DNA from: Planctomycetota bacterium
Lineage (GTDB): Bacteria > Planctomycetota > UBA1135 > GCA-002686595
DNA: 64,000 bases
Reading direction: 5' to 3'
NCBI GenBank assembly: GCA_028278425.1
Contig: JANQEJ010000146.1
Span: 1-64,000 of the forward strand
In this document: one piece after another, positions 35,839-45,473 of the stretch
Layout of the letters: every line of letters begins with the position of its first letter
Numbering within the stretch: the first letter of the stretch is position 1
Notes under the pieces: model-generated
What the model was told of the DNA's origin: nothing
Seen by the model: only the letters and a program-made list of their open reading frames with translations
Database searches by the model: none
Made by a program: the position numbers and the translations under genes

Positions 35839-35851
35839 CCGCACCATCGGT

Positions 35852-37021
35852 ATGCAGCCCCGGCACAAGCTCTACGATCGCACCGCGAAGGAAGATCTGG
35901 AGGAACGCGTCCTCGCACCCTGGGCGATGAAGTCCAGCCGCTCCCGCGGACGCCGTTTTCACGAGGAAGAAGACGATCTGCGGACCGTTTGGGAGCGCGA
36001 TCGCGATCGCATCGTCCATTCCACCGCGTTCCGGCGGCTGATGTACAAGACCCAGGTCTTCGTGAATCGCGAGGGGGACCACAACCGGACCCGGCTCTCC
36101 CACAGCCTCGAAGTCGCCCAGGTCGCGCGCAGCGTCGGCAGCGCCCTGGCGCTGAACGAGCCGCTCTGCGAAGCCCTGGCGCTCGCGCACGACATCGGCC
36201 ATCCGCCCTTCGGTCATCGCGGCGAGTGGGCGCTGGACGAGCTGATGAGCGCGCACGGCGGCTTCCGGCACAACGCGCAGGTGCTGCGCGTCGTCGACCT
36301 GCTGGAGCGGCGCAGCCCGGACTACCCGGGCCTCAACCTCACGCGGGAGGTCCGCGAGTCGTTGCTCAAGCACGAGCGGGACGCCGACTGGCCGGCGGAG
36401 TTCCACCCGCGGCCCGGCCAGCCTTGCCTCGAGGCGCAGGCGGTCGACCTCGCCGACTCGACGGCATACGACGTCCACGACATCGAGGACGGCCTGCGCG
36501 CCGGCGTCTTCGGGGAGGCGGCCATCGACGAGAACGTCGCCCTGTGGCGCGGCGCGCGCGAGGCGGTCGCGCTTCGCCACCCGGGCTTCCTCGAGGGCAC
36601 GACCGATACCGCGCTGCGCGTCAAGCGCATCACCAACGAGCTGATCAAGATCTGCATCAACGACCTGATCCAGTCCTCCGCTTCGCGGATCGCCGACGCG
36701 CGGCTGGAGAGCGCCGACGACGCCCGTGCCCGCAACGCGATGCTGGTCGGGCACAGCCCCGAGCTCAAGGGGGAGGTCGGTGAACTCCAGCGCTTCCTGC
36801 AGGAGCACTTCTATCGCCACCCCCGCCTGCAGGAGCTCACGGAGCACGCGGCGCGCGTGCTGACACCGCTCTTCGAGGCGTACGTCGAGGACCCCGCGGA
36901 GATGCCGGCCTGGTACCAGCATTGGATCGACACGGTCGGGCGCGAGCGGGCGGTGTGCGACTACCTGGCCGGCATGACCGACCGGTTCGCGGAGTTGGAG
37001 CACGCGCGCCTGTTCGGCTAG
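35852..37021 (+). CDS. dgt: dNTP triphosphohydrolase (dGTPase-like)
   Basis: The 389-residue HD-domain enzyme hydrolyses dNTPs to the nucleoside and triphosphate. It shows the family's RRFHEEEDDLRTVWERDRDRIVHSTAFRRLMYKTQVF start, the metal ligands in RTRLSHSLEVAQVAR and LAHDIGHPPFGHRGE, and the later aspartate in DSTAYDVHDIEDG. It belongs to the deoxyguanosinetriphosphate triphosphohydrolase-like group, in which exact substrate preference varies. Its stop TAG and the opposing stop of the MASE1 gene share the palindrome CTAG. Confidence 0.9.
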   Translation: MQPRHKLYDRTAKEDLEERVLAPWAMKSSRSRGRRFHEEEDDLRTVWERDRDRIVHSTAFRRLMYKTQVFVNREGDHNRTRLSHSLEVAQVARSVGSALALNEPLCEALALAHDIGHPPFGHRGEWALDELMSAHGGFRHNAQVLRVVDLLERRSPDYPGLNLTREVRESLLKHERDADWPAEFHPRPGQPCLEAQAVDLADSTAYDVHDIEDGLRAGVFGEAAIDENVALWRGAREAVALRHPGFLEGTTDTALRVKRITNELIKICINDLIQSSASRIADARLESADDARARNAMLVGHSPELKGEVGELQRFLQEHFYRHPRLQELTEHAARVLTPLFEAYVEDPAEMPAWYQHWIDTVGRERAVCDYLAGMTDRFAELEHARLFG

Positions 37022-38001
37022 GAACGCGCGAGTAACCGCCGGTCGCGGACCGCGGCGTTGAGGAAGAGCGCCGCGAGGAACAAGGTCGCGAGAAACGCTC
37101 GAACCGCCGGGACGTTCGGTTGAAGGGCGCCCCCCTCGTCGAGGAGGAACGGTCCACGGCCGGCGTCCGCCAAGCAGACGGCGCCCAGTCCCGTCGCCAG
37201 GGTCGCGATCGCGACCGTTCGCGCGGGAAGGCGCGCGGCGATCCAGAGCAACGGCGCAAGAGCGATGAACGCAAGGAAACCGTGGGACGCCGCCGCGCCG
37301 CCGAGCGTCGCCGCGCACACGGCGAGCAAGGTCGCGAGCGCCAGCGCGGTCTCGGCCGGCCGCGCCTCCCCCCCGAGCACCGTCTTCGCCTCCCAGGCAA
37401 GAAAGAGGGGGGTCACCGCGAGCACGCCGAGCGCGTCCGCGAACCACCACGACGGCCAGGTCGACCAGACGGCGCTCCCGAATCGAACGGCGACGAGGGC
37501 GCCGAGGAAAGTGGCGACCGCGGGACCCAGGACGACTCCGAAGGCGACGAGCTTGAACGTCTGTCGCGTGGCGACCGCGCCGAAGCGAGGTCCGCCGAAG
37601 CGACGAATGAGATAGGCCCCTAGCAGGGCCTCGAAGGTCACGCCGGCGTCGATGAGGCCGGTCGCTCCGCTCTCGCCGGCGACGATGGCGGCAACCGGCG
37701 TCAGGAGGACGGCCGCCGGAACGACGAGGAGCCACGCCCGCCTGTGGGTGACGAGCAGCGCTCCCAGGAGAACTCCGCTCGCCGGCCGAAAGGCCGCGAC
37801 GCTTTCCGCGTCGGGGCGAAGCTCGTAGCCGAGCAGGACGGCCACGGCGTACGTCAGGAGGGAAAGACCGGCTCGGAGCCAAACGTTCCCGCGCGCCATG
37901 GAAGCGTCGATCCGATCCCCCGCGCCCTTGCCGAGTCCGGCGAACAACGGCTCGACCAGATGATCGTGCGGCCGCGTGCGGTACTCCTTCTCGTCGCTCA
38001 C
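37018..38001 (-). CDS. MASE1-domain integral membrane protein
   Basis: The 327-residue protein has about eight membrane helices and the MASE1 signature: FRPASGVLLGALLV and WPSWWFADALGVLAVTPLFLAW. MASE1 is normally the N-terminal sensor of GGDEF proteins or kinases, but here it ends without an output domain, so it must act alone or with a separate partner. The 36-residue charged N-terminus is cytoplasmic. Its last three bases overlap the end of the dNTPase gene. Confidence 0.8.
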   Translation of the reverse strand: MSDEKEYRTRPHDHLVEPLFAGLGKGAGDRIDASMARGNVWLRAGLSLLTYAVAVLLGYELRPDAESVAAFRPASGVLLGALLVTHRRAWLLVVPAAVLLTPVAAIVAGESGATGLIDAGVTFEALLGAYLIRRFGGPRFGAVATRQTFKLVAFGVVLGPAVATFLGALVAVRFGSAVWSTWPSWWFADALGVLAVTPLFLAWEAKTVLGGEARPAETALALATLLAVCAATLGGAAASHGFLAFIALAPLLWIAARLPARTVAIATLATGLGAVCLADAGRGPFLLDEGGALQPNVPAVRAFLATLFLAALFLNAAVRDRRLLARS

Positions 38002-38017
38002 GTCGTCCGGCGGAGTC

Positions 38018-38023
38018 TACAAT
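38018..38023 (+). promoter_or_regulatory. Candidate -10 box of the rnc-mfd-PpiC operon
   Basis: TACAAT (five of six consensus matches) ends 11 nt before the rnc ATG, implying a leader of only a few nucleotides. No convincing -35 is visible. Confidence 0.45.
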
Positions 38024-38034
38024 TCGCGGCGGTC

Positions 38035-38691
38035 ATGCCCCCGGTCCCGCACGAGTTCAAGGATCCCGAGTTGCTCAAGCTCGCCCTTACGCACGCGTCG
38101 ACGGGGGAGGAAGAGGACAACGAGCGACTCGAGTTCCTCGGCGACGCCGTTCTCGATCTCGTGGTCGCGGACGAGCTCTTTCGATGCCATCCCGGTCTGC
38201 CCGAGGGCGAGCTCACCGAGCTCAAGGCCTGGGTCGTTTCGCGGCGCGTCCTGGCCGAGGTCGCGCGCGACCTCGGCCTCGAGGCCGAAGCCCGCCTCGG
38301 CAGCGGGCTCAGGAACCGCACGCTGCCGCGCTCGGTGATGGCCAACCTGTACGAGGCGGTGCTCGGCGCGGTCTATCTCGACGGCGGGCTCGAGACGGCG
38401 CGCGCGTTCGCGCGCGCGACGCTCCGCCAGCCGCTCGAGCGCGTCCGCCAGCAGCAGCGGGGTCCCAACCCGAAACAGGTCCTCCAGCGGCATTGCCAGC
38501 TCGAGACCGGCGAGCCGCCGGTGTACGTCGTGCTGGACGAGCGCGGCGAAGCGCACTCCCGCGCCTTTCTCGTCGCGGCCGAGATCGACTCGCGCCGTTT
38601 CCCGAGCGCGTGGGGACGGACGCGCAAGGAGGCCGAGCGCTGGGCGGCCTACGAGGCCCTGCTCGTCCTCGACGAGGAAGCCCCGGCGTGA
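38035..38691 (+). CDS. rnc: Ribonuclease III
   Basis: The 218-residue endonuclease cleaves double-stranded RNA in rRNA maturation. It has the RNase III signature NERLEFLGDAVLDLV, the second catalytic acid in YEAVLGAVYLDGG, and a C-terminal double-stranded RNA-binding domain (PKQVLQRHCQLETGEPPVYVV...GRTRKEAERWAAYEAL). It starts at ATG just after a TACAAT box, and its stop overlaps the GTG of mfd. Confidence 0.95.
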   Translation: MPPVPHEFKDPELLKLALTHASTGEEEDNERLEFLGDAVLDLVVADELFRCHPGLPEGELTELKAWVVSRRVLAEVARDLGLEAEARLGSGLRNRTLPRSVMANLYEAVLGAVYLDGGLETARAFARATLRQPLERVRQQQRGPNPKQVLQRHCQLETGEPPVYVVLDERGEAHSRAFLVAAEIDSRRFPSAWGRTRKEAERWAAYEALLVLDEEAPA

Positions 38692-41600
38692 GCGCTCTGC
38701 TCGAGCCGTCGGTCCTCGACGGCGACGACGCCTTCGAGCGTCTGGCCGGCGCGGTCTCGCCGGGAAGGGTCGTGTCGGCCGGGGCGCTCTGGGGGTCGTC
38801 GCAGGCGCTGGTGCTCGCGGCCCTGTCGCGGCGGCTGCAGGGCCCCTGGCTGGTCCTGGTCTCGACCGAGACCGAAGCCGACGTGTTCGCCGACGACCTG
38901 GCCGCCTTCGGCGTCGAGTGCGCGTCGTTCCCCGCGCGCGAGTCGTACTCCTCCGGCCGCGATCGGGCGCACGCCGATCCGGACTCGGTGCGCAACCGCC
39001 TCCAGGTCGCGCAGAGGATCGCCGGTCCGCCCGAGCGGCGACCGCGCCTGATCGTCGCTTCGCTCCTATCGATGCTTCAGCCGGTCCCCTCCCCGCGCCA
39101 GCTCGAGAGCGACTTCCTCCATCTTGCGAAAGCCAACCGGCTCGATTCGGGCCAGTTGCTCGAGCGCCTGGTCGGTTCGGGCTACTCGCGACAGCCCCTG
39201 GTCGAACGTCCCGGCGAGGTCAGCGTCCGCGGCGACGTGATCGACGTCTTCCCGTTCGCCGCCGACCAGCCGGTGCGCGTGGAGCTCTTCGACGACGAGA
39301 TCGAGTCGATCCGCGTGTTCGACCCGAATACGCAGCGCAGCGTCGAGACGCTCGATCAGGTCGCCCTCTGCGTCGCATCGGACGTCGGCGGGGTCGAGGA
39401 CGGCAAGGGCCTCCAGGCCGCGGAGCTCCTCTCGCCCACGACCGTGTACGTCGAGGTCGAGCCGCTGCGCGTCGCGGATCAGGCCGAAGGGCTGCGCATC
39501 CGGTCGACCGCGCACAAGCGCAGGTTGCTGGCGCTGCGCGACGCGATGGCGAAGCACGCCGGCGTGTCGCTGCAGAGCCTCCCCGCCGACGACGTCAACT
39601 TCGGCACGCGCTCGGTGCAGGGGCTCGCGGTCGGATTGAAGCAGGCTCCCGCCACCCTGCGCGCGGCGACGTCGGCCGGCGACAGGGTGCTGGTCCTGTG
39701 CCGGACGGAGGCCGAGGAACGCCGGTTCCGCGAGCACCTCGAGGAAGCCGGCGGCGCTCCCGGCGTGGACACCCGCGTCGGCTCGGTCGCACGCGGCTTC
39801 CGCATGCCGGCGATCGAGGGCCTCGTCGTCAACCACCGCGAGCTCACCGGCATCCTGGGCGCGCGCGGACGGCCGAAGGCCAAGAAGACGCACCACGTCC
39901 GCGCCCTCCAGACCTTCTTCGAGCTCAAGACCGGCGACCTGGTCGTTCACGCGGTACACGGCGTCGCCCAGTACGCGGGGCTCGTGCGCATGGAGCGCGC
40001 CGGCGGCGAGGAGGAGCACCTGAACCTGCTCTTCGCCGACGACGTGCACCTCTACGTGCCCGCGAGCCGCATCGACCTCGTGCAACGCTACATCGGCAGC
40101 GGCGGCGCGACGCCGTCGCTCGACAAGGTCGGCGGGCAGGCCTTCCGGCGCCGCAAGGAGAAGGTCGAGCGGGCCCTCGTGGACCTCGCGGCGGACCTGC
40201 TCAGCGTCCAGGCCAAGCGCGAGATGCAGAAGCGGCCCCCGTGGGTCTTCGAAGAGGCGCTGCACCAGGACCTCGTCGACTCGTTCCCCTACGACGACAC
40301 CAAGGACCAGGTCACCGCCGACGCCGAGATCGCCGCCGACCTCACCGGCCCGCGGCCGATGGACCGGCTCCTGTGCGGCGACGTCGGCTTCGGCAAGACG
40401 GAGCTCGCCGTCCGCGCGGCCTTCCGCGTGGTGTCGGCCGGCGCGCAGGTGGCCGTGCTCGTGCCGACCACCGTGCTCGCGCAGCAGCACTACCAGACCT
40501 TCCGCGAGCGCCTGTCGGAGTTCGCCGTGGAGGTCGAAACGCTCAGCCGCTACGTCACGGGCGACCGCGCCAAGGACGTGATCGAGCGCGTCGCGCTCGG
40601 CCAGGTCGACGTCCTGATCGGCACGCACCGCATCCTCTCCAAGGACGTCTCGTTCAAGCGACTCGGTCTCGTCATCGTCGACGAGGAGCAGCGCTTCGGC
40701 GTGAAGCACAAGGAGCACTACAAGCGGCTGCGCGCCGAGGTCGACCTCCTCACCTTGACCGCCACGCCGATCCCGCGGACGCTGCACATGTCGCTCTCGG
40801 GTCTGCGCGACATCTCCGCCCTGTCCGAACCGCCCGAGGGGCGGCAGGAGATCGAGACCCTCCTGGCCTACGACGACGACCGCGGGTTGATCCGGGAGGC
40901 GCTCCTGCGCGAGAAGAACCGCGGCGGGCAGGTCTTCTTCCTCCACAACCGCGTTCGATCGATCAACGCCCGCGCCCGCGAGCTCGCCGAGCTCGTGCCC
41001 GAGTGCGAGCTCGCCGTCGGACACGGACAGATGGCCGGCAACACCCTCGCGACGGTGATGCGCACGTTCGAGCGCGGCGACGTGGACGTCCTCGTCGCCA
41101 CGACGATCATCGAGAACGGCATCGACATCCCCTCGGCCGGCACGATCGTCGTGGACCGCGCCGACCGCTTCGGGCTCTCGGAGCTGCACCAGCTCCGCGG
41201 GAGGGTCGGCCGCGGCCGGCACAAGGCGTACTGTTACCTGTTGCTCGACCGGAACCAGCCGGTGCGGCAGGCGGCGCGCGAGCGCCTGAAGGCCCTGGAA
41301 GAGCTGACGCAGCTCGGCGCGGGCTTCCAGATCAGCATGAAGGACCTCGAGCTCCGGGGCGCCGGCAACATCCTCGGGCCCGAGCAGTCGGGCCACATCG
41401 CGGCGGTCGGATACGACATGTACTGCCGGCTCCTGAAGCAAACCGTCGAGCGCCTCACGGTCGGGCAGGCGGAGACCGAGGAGCTCCTGCGCACCGTGCC
41501 GGCCGAGGTCGAGGCCGAGCTGCAAGCGGAGGCGGTCGAGCTCGAGCTCGGCATTCCCGCCTTCCTGCCCAAGGCGTGGATTCCCTCCGCCGACACCCGC

Positions 41601-41990
41601 GTCGAGCTCCTCCGCCGCTTCGCGTCGATCGAGAGCGAGGCCGAGGCCGCCGACCAGCTCGCGATGCTCCGCGACCGCTACGGTCGGGTCCCGCCCGAGG
41701 CCGAGGCGCTGCTGCGACAGTTCCGCCTGCGCCCGCGCCTCGCGCGGCTGGGGATCCGCCGGCTCCTCTGGCGCGACGAGACGTACTTCGTCGAGTACGC
41801 CGACCGCGTCTTGCTCGAAGAGACCCTCGCCGGCCACGAGATCGAGCTTCGCCCGCTGCGCGCCGGACAGGCGCACCTCGTGATCCCGCCCGGCTTCCGC
41901 GACGCGGAGGCGGCGCTCGGCTGGTTCGAGGGGCTCTTGATCGCGGAAGGGGACGCGCCCAGGATGTCCGCTTCGAGCCATCGCCCATGA
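38688..41990 (+). CDS. mfd: Transcription-repair coupling factor Mfd
   Basis: The 1100-residue DNA translocase removes RNA polymerase stalled at lesions and recruits UvrA. It has the UvrB-like N-terminal region ([20 protein letters not shown]), the RNA polymerase-interacting domain ([20 protein letters not shown]), Walker A ([14 protein letters not shown]), the DEEQ box ([14 protein letters not shown]), motif [16 protein letters not shown] and the RecG-like TRG region. The length is typical. The start is GTG overlapping the rnc stop; its own stop overlaps the next ATG. Confidence 0.97.
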   Translation: MSALLEPSVLDGDDAFERLAGAVSPGRVVSAGALWGSSQALVLAALSRRLQGPWLVLVSTETEADVFADDLAAFGVECASFPARESYSSGRDRAHADPDSVRNRLQVAQRIAGPPERRPRLIVASLLSMLQPVPSPRQLESDFLHLAKANRLDSGQLLERLVGSGYSRQPLVERPGEVSVRGDVIDVFPFAADQPVRVELFDDEIESIRVFDPNTQRSVETLDQVALCVASDVGGVEDGKGLQAAELLSPTTVYVEVEPLRVADQAEGLRIRSTAHKRRLLALRDAMAKHAGVSLQSLPADDVNFGTRSVQGLAVGLKQAPATLRAATSAGDRVLVLCRTEAEERRFREHLEEAGGAPGVDTRVGSVARGFRMPAIEGLVVNHRELTGILGARGRPKAKKTHHVRALQTFFELKTGDLVVHAVHGVAQYAGLVRMERAGGEEEHLNLLFADDVHLYVPASRIDLVQRYIGSGGATPSLDKVGGQAFRRRKEKVERALVDLAADLLSVQAKREMQKRPPWVFEEALHQDLVDSFPYDDTKDQVTADAEIAADLTGPRPMDRLLCGDVGFGKTELAVRAAFRVVSAGAQVAVLVPTTVLAQQHYQTFRERLSEFAVEVETLSRYVTGDRAKDVIERVALGQVDVLIGTHRILSKDVSFKRLGLVIVDEEQRFGVKHKEHYKRLRAEVDLLTLTATPIPRTLHMSLSGLRDISALSEPPEGRQEIETLLAYDDDRGLIREALLREKNRGGQVFFLHNRVRSINARARELAELVPECELAVGHGQMAGNTLATVMRTFERGDVDVLVATTIIENGIDIPSAGTIVVDRADRFGLSELHQLRGRVGRGRHKAYCYLLLDRNQPVRQAARERLKALEELTQLGAGFQISMKDLELRGAGNILGPEQSGHIAAVGYDMYCRLLKQTVERLTVGQAETEELLRTVPAEVEAELQAEAVELELGIPAFLPKAWIPSADTRVELLRRFASIESEAEAADQLAMLRDRYGRVPPEAEALLRQFRLRPRLARLGIRRLLWRDETYFVEYADRVLLEETLAGHEIELRPLRAGQAHLVIPPGFRDAEAALGWFEGLLIAEGDAPRMSASSHRP

Positions 41991-43057
41991 ATCACGCCGT
42001 CACCGCCCTCGCGCTCCTCGCCCCGCTCCTCCAGGACGGAGGGGGGCAGGAAGGCGCCGCGCGGATCGGCCCGCCGGCCGACGACGGATGGAAGATGCTG
42101 GACGCCGTCATCTACCAAGCGGGCGACGAGGTGATCACGTTCCTCGGGCTGATGCAGTACTACAAGTACCGGCTCGACGCGATGAACCTGCCGGTGAGCA
42201 CGCAGGAGGAGCAGAACCGTTTGCTCGACCAGGCCCTCGAGAGCCTCATCGTGCTCAAGCTGGAGTCCCAGGCGGGCGAGGACCAGGACCTTCTGACCCC
42301 GGTCGAGGTGGAGCGGACGATCGACCGTTTCCTGGAGAATCGCCGCCGCGCGCACGACGAGGGACTCGCGACCTACGCGACCGAGCTCGAGAGCATCGGC
42401 CTGACCGCGATCCGGGAGAAGGAGCAGACCAAGGAACAGTTCTACACCCAGAGCTTCCGCGACGCCGGACTGACCGGGCCGCGCCCGACGCGGGACCGCT
42501 ACGTCCGTCCGGGGGAGCTGCGGCGCCTGTACCACGAGCGCAGGGCGGCGCTCAGCGAGCCGGACCAGGTCAAGTTCCAGGAGATCGTGATCGTCGCCGA
42601 AGCCGTCGGCGGCGTGGAGATCGCGAAGTCGCTGGCGGAGGAGGTCCTGCAGCGGCTCGAAGCCGGGGAGGACTTCGGTCTTCTGAACGAGGAGTTCAGC
42701 GTCACCTACCGCGACACGCTGGGCGAGACGGAGTTCTTCGAGATGACGAAGCTCCCCCCGGCGATCGAGGAGTTTGCGGCGACCGCGAAGGAGGGCGATC
42801 TCTCCGCGCCCCTCCCGATCACGGCCCCCTCGACCGGGGAGGTGCGGGCCTACCGGGTCCTGAAGTTCCTCGAACGACGGGCGGGCAAGCCGGCGCCGGC
42901 CTTCTTCGACCCCGAGACCCAGGACGAGCTCCGCCAGGACGTCCTCGACCTCCGGGACCAGCTCTATCTCCGCCGAGCCCGCCTCCAGCTCCGGGGCCGG
43001 GCCTACCTCTGGAACCAGACCCAGACCGAGGCGACCCCCGCGCTGCCCGGGCCGTAG
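41987..43057 (+). CDS. PpiC/SurA-like parvulin peptidyl-prolyl isomerase
   Basis: The 356-residue protein has a short hydrophobic N-terminus (HAVTALALLAPLL), a helical SurA-like N domain (about 35-150), and a parvulin domain (about 180-300) with VKFQEIVIVAE, EEVLQRLEAGEDFGLLNEEFS and a C-terminal strand pair. It is probably a periplasmic chaperone or isomerase for outer-membrane proteins. Catalytic residues were not individually verified. It is translationally coupled to mfd by ATGA. Confidence 0.75.
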   Translation: MNHAVTALALLAPLLQDGGGQEGAARIGPPADDGWKMLDAVIYQAGDEVITFLGLMQYYKYRLDAMNLPVSTQEEQNRLLDQALESLIVLKLESQAGEDQDLLTPVEVERTIDRFLENRRRAHDEGLATYATELESIGLTAIREKEQTKEQFYTQSFRDAGLTGPRPTRDRYVRPGELRRLYHERRAALSEPDQVKFQEIVIVAEAVGGVEIAKSLAEEVLQRLEAGEDFGLLNEEFSVTYRDTLGETEFFEMTKLPPAIEEFAATAKEGDLSAPLPITAPSTGEVRAYRVLKFLERRAGKPAPAFFDPETQDELRQDVLDLRDQLYLRRARLQLRGRAYLWNQTQTEATPALPGP

Positions 43058-43074
43058 TCCGCCGGCCCGCACCC

Positions 43075-43083
43075 TGCTAGACT
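43075..43083 (+). promoter_or_regulatory. Candidate extended -10 promoter for the prenyltransferase-fold gene
   Basis: TGCTAGACT forms an extended -10 about 140 nt before the ATG at 43225, giving that gene one of the few long leaders in this window. Confidence 0.4.
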
Positions 43084-43130
43084 CTTGCGGAAATCCCCGG
43101 AAGGGGGTGAACCGGGCGCGCCGGAGGCCG

Positions 43131-43152
43131 TTGGGGCCTCCCCAGGCCCCAA
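43131..43152 (+). promoter_or_regulatory. Leader hairpin upstream of the prenyltransferase-fold gene
   Basis: TTGGGGCCT and AGGCCCCAA form a 9-bp stem with a CCCC loop in the leader. No T-run follows, so it is a structural leader element and not a terminator. Confidence 0.4.
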
Positions 43153-43224
43153 AACGCGGCCCCGGACCCCGGAAACTCCTCTGGGGAAGTCGCCGCCCCC
43201 CCACCCGGCCGGACGAGAAGCGCT

Positions 43225-44787
43225 ATGGCCCAAGAGGACTACATCGGTATCGAGATCGAGAGCACCCTTCCCAAGCCCTGGGAGGAGGAGCAAACGTTCA
43301 ACGACGTCCTGTACGACTGGATGGCGCGGGCTCCCTGGCTGATGATCTCGGCCGCGGCCCACCTCCTGATCTTCTTCATCCTGATGGCGATCCCGTGGGA
43401 GCTCCTCTCCCCGGACAACTCGAAGAAGATCCAGGCCTCGATCGAGATCCCCCCGGAGGACCTGTTCGAGGAGCCGGAGGAGGAGATCGAGGAGGAGATC
43501 GAGGAGGAGGAGCCGGTCGAGGAGCCGATCCTCAAGGACGCCGAGATCTCGGACCACAACGAGACCGAGGACGACATGGAGTACGAGCAGTCGGAGGGCG
43601 ACCCCGACTTCCTGTCGGACTCCCCCTTCGACTCGGACGCCTTCAACGACGTCATCGGCATCGGCGGCGGCGCCGGCGGCAAGTTCGGCGGGCGCTTCGG
43701 CGGGCGGCGCAACCTCCGCGCGGCGGGCGGAGCCGGCGTCGAGCAGGCGCTGAAGGACGGGCTCGAGTGGCTGAAGAACCACCAGTCGCCCGACGGCTCG
43801 TGGGACTGCGACGGCTTCATGGGCAACTGCGGCAAGATCGGCAGCAACGAGTGCGACGGCGCCGGTTACACGAACCACGACGTCGGCGTGACGGGCCTCG
43901 CGTTGCTCGCGTTCCTCGGCGACGGGAACACGACGAACGAGGGGCCGTACAAGGAGGTCGTCTCCAACGGCATCAAGTGGCTGCGCCAGCAGCAGGACCC
44001 GGACAACGGCCTCCTGGGCGACCGCGCCGGCCACGACTTCATCTACAACCACGCGATCGCGGCGCTCGCGATCTGCGAGGCCTACTACTTCTCCAAGAGC
44101 CCGCTGATCAAGCGCACGGCGCAGAACGCGATCAACTTCATCACGTCGGCGCGCAACCCGTACGCGGCCTGGCGTTACGACGTGCCGCCGATCGGCGACA
44201 ACGACACGTCGGTCACCGGGTGGATGATCTTCGCGCTGGCCTCGGCCAAGGACGCGGGGTTGAAGGTCCCCGAGGACGCGCTCGAGGGCGGTCTCTCCTG
44301 GATCGACGAGGTCTCCGACCCCGCGACCGGCCGCGTGGGCTACGACTCGTTCGGCTCGCTCTCCTCACGGACGCCGGCCAACGAGCACTACCCGCGCGAG
44401 AAGGGCGAGGCGATGACCGCCGTGGGCCTCCTGTGCCGGATCTTCCTCGGCCAGGACCCGTCGGACCACCCGATCATGGAGAAACACGCCGACCTCTTGA
44501 AGCGGACTCCGCCCGTGTGGGATCCGGAGGGCTTCGGGTGCGACATGTACTACTGGTACTACGGCACCTACGCGATGTTCCAGATGGGCGGCAGCCACTG
44601 GAAGAGCTGGAACCAGGCGATGAAGAAGGCGGTGCTCGAGTCGCAGCGCAAGGACGGCGACGAGAAGGGCTCGTGGGATCCGGTCGGTCCGTGGGGCTAC
44701 ACCGGCGGTCGCGTGTACGCCACGGCCTCGATGACGCTCTGCCTCGAGGTCTACTTCCGCTACGCCAAGGTCCTCGGCGCCCGCTAG
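43225..44787 (+). CDS. Membrane-anchored prenyltransferase/squalene-cyclase-fold repeat protein
   Basis: The 520-residue protein begins with a single membrane helix (LMISAAAHLLIFFILMAIPW), followed by a very acidic stretch (EEPEEEIEEEIEEEEPVEEP) and a Gly-rich hinge (GIGGGAGGKFGGRFGG). Residues about 165-520 are helical repeats of the squalene-cyclase/prenyltransferase alpha-toroid type, with QW-like motifs (LEWLKNHQSPDGSWDCDGF, GIKWLRQQQDPDNG, ESQRKDGDEKGSWDP). The cyclase DxDD acid motif was not found, so a binding or scaffolding role is more likely than terpene cyclisation. The layout resembles TonB-type envelope proteins. It ends 28 bp before a strong terminator. Confidence 0.8.
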   Translation: MAQEDYIGIEIESTLPKPWEEEQTFNDVLYDWMARAPWLMISAAAHLLIFFILMAIPWELLSPDNSKKIQASIEIPPEDLFEEPEEEIEEEIEEEEPVEEPILKDAEISDHNETEDDMEYEQSEGDPDFLSDSPFDSDAFNDVIGIGGGAGGKFGGRFGGRRNLRAAGGAGVEQALKDGLEWLKNHQSPDGSWDCDGFMGNCGKIGSNECDGAGYTNHDVGVTGLALLAFLGDGNTTNEGPYKEVVSNGIKWLRQQQDPDNGLLGDRAGHDFIYNHAIAALAICEAYYFSKSPLIKRTAQNAINFITSARNPYAAWRYDVPPIGDNDTSVTGWMIFALASAKDAGLKVPEDALEGGLSWIDEVSDPATGRVGYDSFGSLSSRTPANEHYPREKGEAMTAVGLLCRIFLGQDPSDHPIMEKHADLLKRTPPVWDPEGFGCDMYYWYYGTYAMFQMGGSHWKSWNQAMKKAVLESQRKDGDEKGSWDPVGPWGYTGGRVYATASMTLCLEVYFRYAKVLGAR

Positions 44788-44815
44788 CTCCGCGCTAGCT
44801 CGAAGAGCTAATCAC

Positions 44816-44850
44816 AGAGGGGCGGAGGTCCGCAGGACCTCCGCCCCTCT
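44816..44850. terminator. Bidirectional intrinsic terminator
   Basis: A perfect 16-bp stem (arms 44816-44831 and 44835-44850) with a 3-nt GCA loop is followed by TGGCTTTT. It lies between two converging genes and can end transcription from both sides. Confidence 0.85.
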
Positions 44851-44871
44851 TGGCTTTTCCGCGGTGCGAGG

Positions 44872-45216
44872 TCAGCAGATCCGCCGGAAGAACGGCTTCA
44901 CGAACTCGGCCACGTTGGACTTGTCGCGGGAGACGAGGCCGCCCTCGGATTCGGAGCGAACGTGTACCGTCGTGGAGGGGATCCCTTCCGGCCCCTCGAC
45001 CGTCACCGTGATCTTGGAGCTGCCGCCGAGGAGGCCGCCGGACTTCGTGCACGAGAGAACGCCCGCTTCGGCGTCCTCGGAGACCAGGTCCCAGCCCGCC
45101 AGGTCCGCGATCATCTCCTTGGCTGCCCTGTAGACGTCGCCCCTGAGCGTGGGGACGCGGATCGGCTGGTGATGCTTGTTCTTGTGGTTGTCGCTGGTCT
45201 CGAAAGACCCCGCCAT
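44872..45216 (-). CDS. DUF1499-like small protein
   Basis: The 114-residue protein matches DUF1499 in outline: DVYRAAKEMIADLAGWDLVSED, then EAGVLSCTKSGGLLGGSSKITV and a C-terminal DRSKSNVAEFVKPFF-like segment. There is no signal peptide. Its function is unknown. The ATG shares one base with the rpsT stop (TGATG), so it is expressed with ribosomal protein S20. Confidence 0.65.
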   Translation of the reverse strand: MAGSFETSDNHKNKHHQPIRVPTLRGDVYRAAKEMIADLAGWDLVSEDAEAGVLSCTKSGGLLGGSSKITVTVEGPEGIPSTTVHVRSESEGGLVSRDKSNVAEFVKPFFRRIC

Positions 45217-45470
45217 CACTTCTTGGCGGCGGCGGCGTGTGCGAGGCGGCTCTTGTACCGCGCGGCCGTGTTGCGGTGGATGACGTTGGTCTTCGCGGCC
45301 TTGTCGACGCGCTTGACGGCGATCGGGAGCGCCTTCTCCGCGTCCGCCGCGGTCTCGGCCGCGAGCACCTGCTTCATCGCCGTGCGCATGGACGAGCGGA
45401 TCGCCTTGTTGTGGAGCCGGCGGTTCTCGTCCTGCTTGACGCGCTTCTTCGCTTGCTTGCTATTCGGCAT
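45216..45470 (-). CDS. rpsT: 30S ribosomal protein S20
   Basis: The 84-residue Lys/Arg-rich helical protein binds 16S rRNA. It has the S20 signature NSKQAKKRVKQDENRRLHNKA and VKRVDKAAKTNVIHRNTAARYKSRL. Length is typical. It follows the TPR gene by 3 bp, which is an uncommon pairing, and is coupled to a DUF1499-like gene. Confidence 0.96.
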   Translation of the reverse strand: MPNSKQAKKRVKQDENRRLHNKAIRSSMRTAMKQVLAAETAADAEKALPIAVKRVDKAAKTNVIHRNTAARYKSRLAHAAAAKK

Positions 45471-45473
45471 GGG

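Noticed and set aside
42072-43080. Second gene in another frame over the PpiC-like gene
   Set aside because: Low-complexity Arg/Gly/Pro translation with no motif; the parvulin frame is coupled to mfd and conserved in layout.
43225-44787. Squalene-hopene cyclase
   Set aside because: The fold is similar but the DxDD catalytic motif was not found and the protein is shorter and membrane-anchored.
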